From NCBI GenBank assembly GCA_027604665.1, contig JADGIZ010000187.1:1-20606 (forward strand): DNA of 20,606 bases, read 5' to 3'. Shown piece by piece: positions 19,872 to 20,606 of this stretch. The notes under the pieces were generated by a model. That model worked only from the letters and a program-made list of their open reading frames with translations. It was not told the DNA's origin and ran no database searches. The translations under genes were made by a program, and so were the position numbers. Every line of letters begins with the position of its first letter. The first letter of the stretch is position 1. Source of the DNA: Polyrhizophydium stewartii. Taxonomy: Eukaryota > Chytridiomycota > Chytridiomycetes > Rhizophydiales.

Positions 19872-20606
19872 TTGGGGATCGAGTGATTCGGAGAGGGTCG
19901 TCGCACAAGGCACCCGCGTTCCTTGTCGCCTCCGCGCTCGCTCTCGAGGGACAGGGCACGCAGCGGCTCTCACGAGAGGGCGTTTATTGTGCAAGCGTGC
20001 GGACAGAGGCAAGGCGTGTGTGCGCGGCGCACAGGCGGCCCGCAACCGGCTTGCGCCGAGGCGGGCAACCAAAGTGTGGGCAAACGCAGGACGCTGTTCG
20101 CGATGAATGAGACCTCCGCGGCGTGGCAGAAGCGGCCGGGAGGGCAATTTGAACGCGGCGTCGGCAGGGCGAGGGTGAGGCATGCTTGGCGGCCACGTCC
20201 GGTGCAGCGCGCAGAGCTGCCAGCTGCGCTGCTCGCCGCACCGGACGAACCCGTCAAAGACTCACGGAACGATAAGGCGATAAGAAAAAGTTGGGGCAAA
20301 CGACTTGGTCGATCCTGAGAGCGGCGTACAATCTGGCTGCAGGTGGGGCATGGGACGCAAGGCCGCGCATCTGACTGGCCTTGCAGGATCCGCGGCACGG
20401 CCTTGTTGGGGTCCGTCTCGCCGCTGCGCCGCGCCGGTGCCCGCCGCCGTTGCACACAATGCCGCACGACAGCCGAGATCCACCGCAAGCGCACGACGCA
20501 TCAGCCTGCCGCAGCAAGCGGGAAAGCCCCCAGGCCGCTGCGTGCGGCCAGCTGCGCTGCGAGCCGGCGCTGCGCACTCACTGCCTCACGACCGTGACAA
20601 ACAGGC
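19872..20606. other. HUT1 upstream region; no supported gene
   Basis: About 735 bp hold the HUT1 5' UTR and promoter plus sequence up to the window end. Open frames exist on both strands but are Arg/Ala/Pro-rich, match nothing I recognise, and are typical of GC-rich non-coding DNA. Visible signals are a minus-strand AATAAA (19983-19988) and an A-rich island (about 20270-20300) with two GATAAG hexamers. A minus-strand reading frame ending at 20254 could be the 3' end of another gene; I cannot support it. No tRNA was found. Confidence 0.6.
20271..20284 (+). promoter_or_regulatory. Paired GATA-type motifs upstream of HUT1
   Basis: Two CGATAAG copies start 8 bp apart (GATAAG at 20271-20276 and 20279-20284) in an A-rich patch that stands out from the GC-rich surroundings. 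They fit the HGATAR consensus of fungal GATA factors. They lie about 400 bp upstream of the HUT1 start; function is unproven. Confidence 0.3.

Noticed and set aside
19872..20183. 104-residue N-terminal extension of HUT1 from ATG 20183
   Set aside because: The extension is Arg/Ala/Pro-rich, has no counterpart in the family, and the ATG at 19871 gives the usual length and topology.
19923..20318. 131-codon plus-strand frame divergent from HUT1
   Set aside because: Low-complexity Arg/Ala/Gly-rich sequence with no recognisable domain; likely chance in GC-rich DNA.
20240..20330. Possible tRNA, from a GGTTCG-like B-box on the minus strand
   Set aside because: No matching A-box, acceptor stem or anticodon arm could be folded around it.

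Overview
The window is a gene-dense, GC-rich stretch of a eukaryotic nuclear genome. It holds six protein-coding genes, most split by very short introns (about 55-90 nt). The introns use GT-AG or occasionally GC-AG ends, and nearly all carry a CTGAC/CTAAC-like branch site 10-35 nt before the acceptor. TGA and TAG both act as stops, so the code looks standard. Short introns, tight spacing, and the character of the EMC1, HUT1 and Tsr4/PDCD2 homologues suggest a fungus. The complete metazoan-length NBAS protein and a very long coiled-coil protein would fit an early-diverging, possibly zoosporic, lineage. That placement is inference only.

Layout, left to right. (1) <1-3848 (+): EMC1, the large subunit of the ER membrane complex, missing only its N-terminus; 13 exons were reconstructed. 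(2) 3974-11982 (+): a 2,409-residue NBAS/Sec39 homologue in 13 exons, the ER-side tethering subunit of the Dsl1/NRZ complex. (3) 12005-16238 (-): a 1,369-residue coiled-coil protein of unrecognised family in 3 exons, convergent with NBAS with only 22 bp between stop codons. (4) 16430-17005 (+): a VAMP/synaptobrevin R-SNARE in 2 exons, divergent from the coiled-coil gene across a 191-bp shared upstream region. (5) 17051-18638 (-): a PDCD2/Tsr4 homologue with a MYND finger in 6 exons. (6) 18657-19871 (-): HUT1/SLC35B1, an ER nucleotide-sugar/nucleotide transporter in a single exon. The HUT1 stop codon is followed at once by an ATG in the same frame that leads into PDCD2. The last ~735 bp (19872-20606) hold the HUT1 upstream region and no gene that I can support.

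Four of the six genes act in the ER/secretory system: membrane-protein insertion (EMC1), Golgi-to-ER vesicle tethering (NBAS), vesicle fusion (VAMP) and ER lumen nucleotide supply (HUT1). PDCD2/Tsr4 is a chaperone of a small-subunit ribosomal protein. No mobile element, CRISPR array, prokaryotic operon or tRNA was seen. All exon junctions come from reading frame, splice consensus and remembered family conservation, with phase checked across every junction. None has transcript support.
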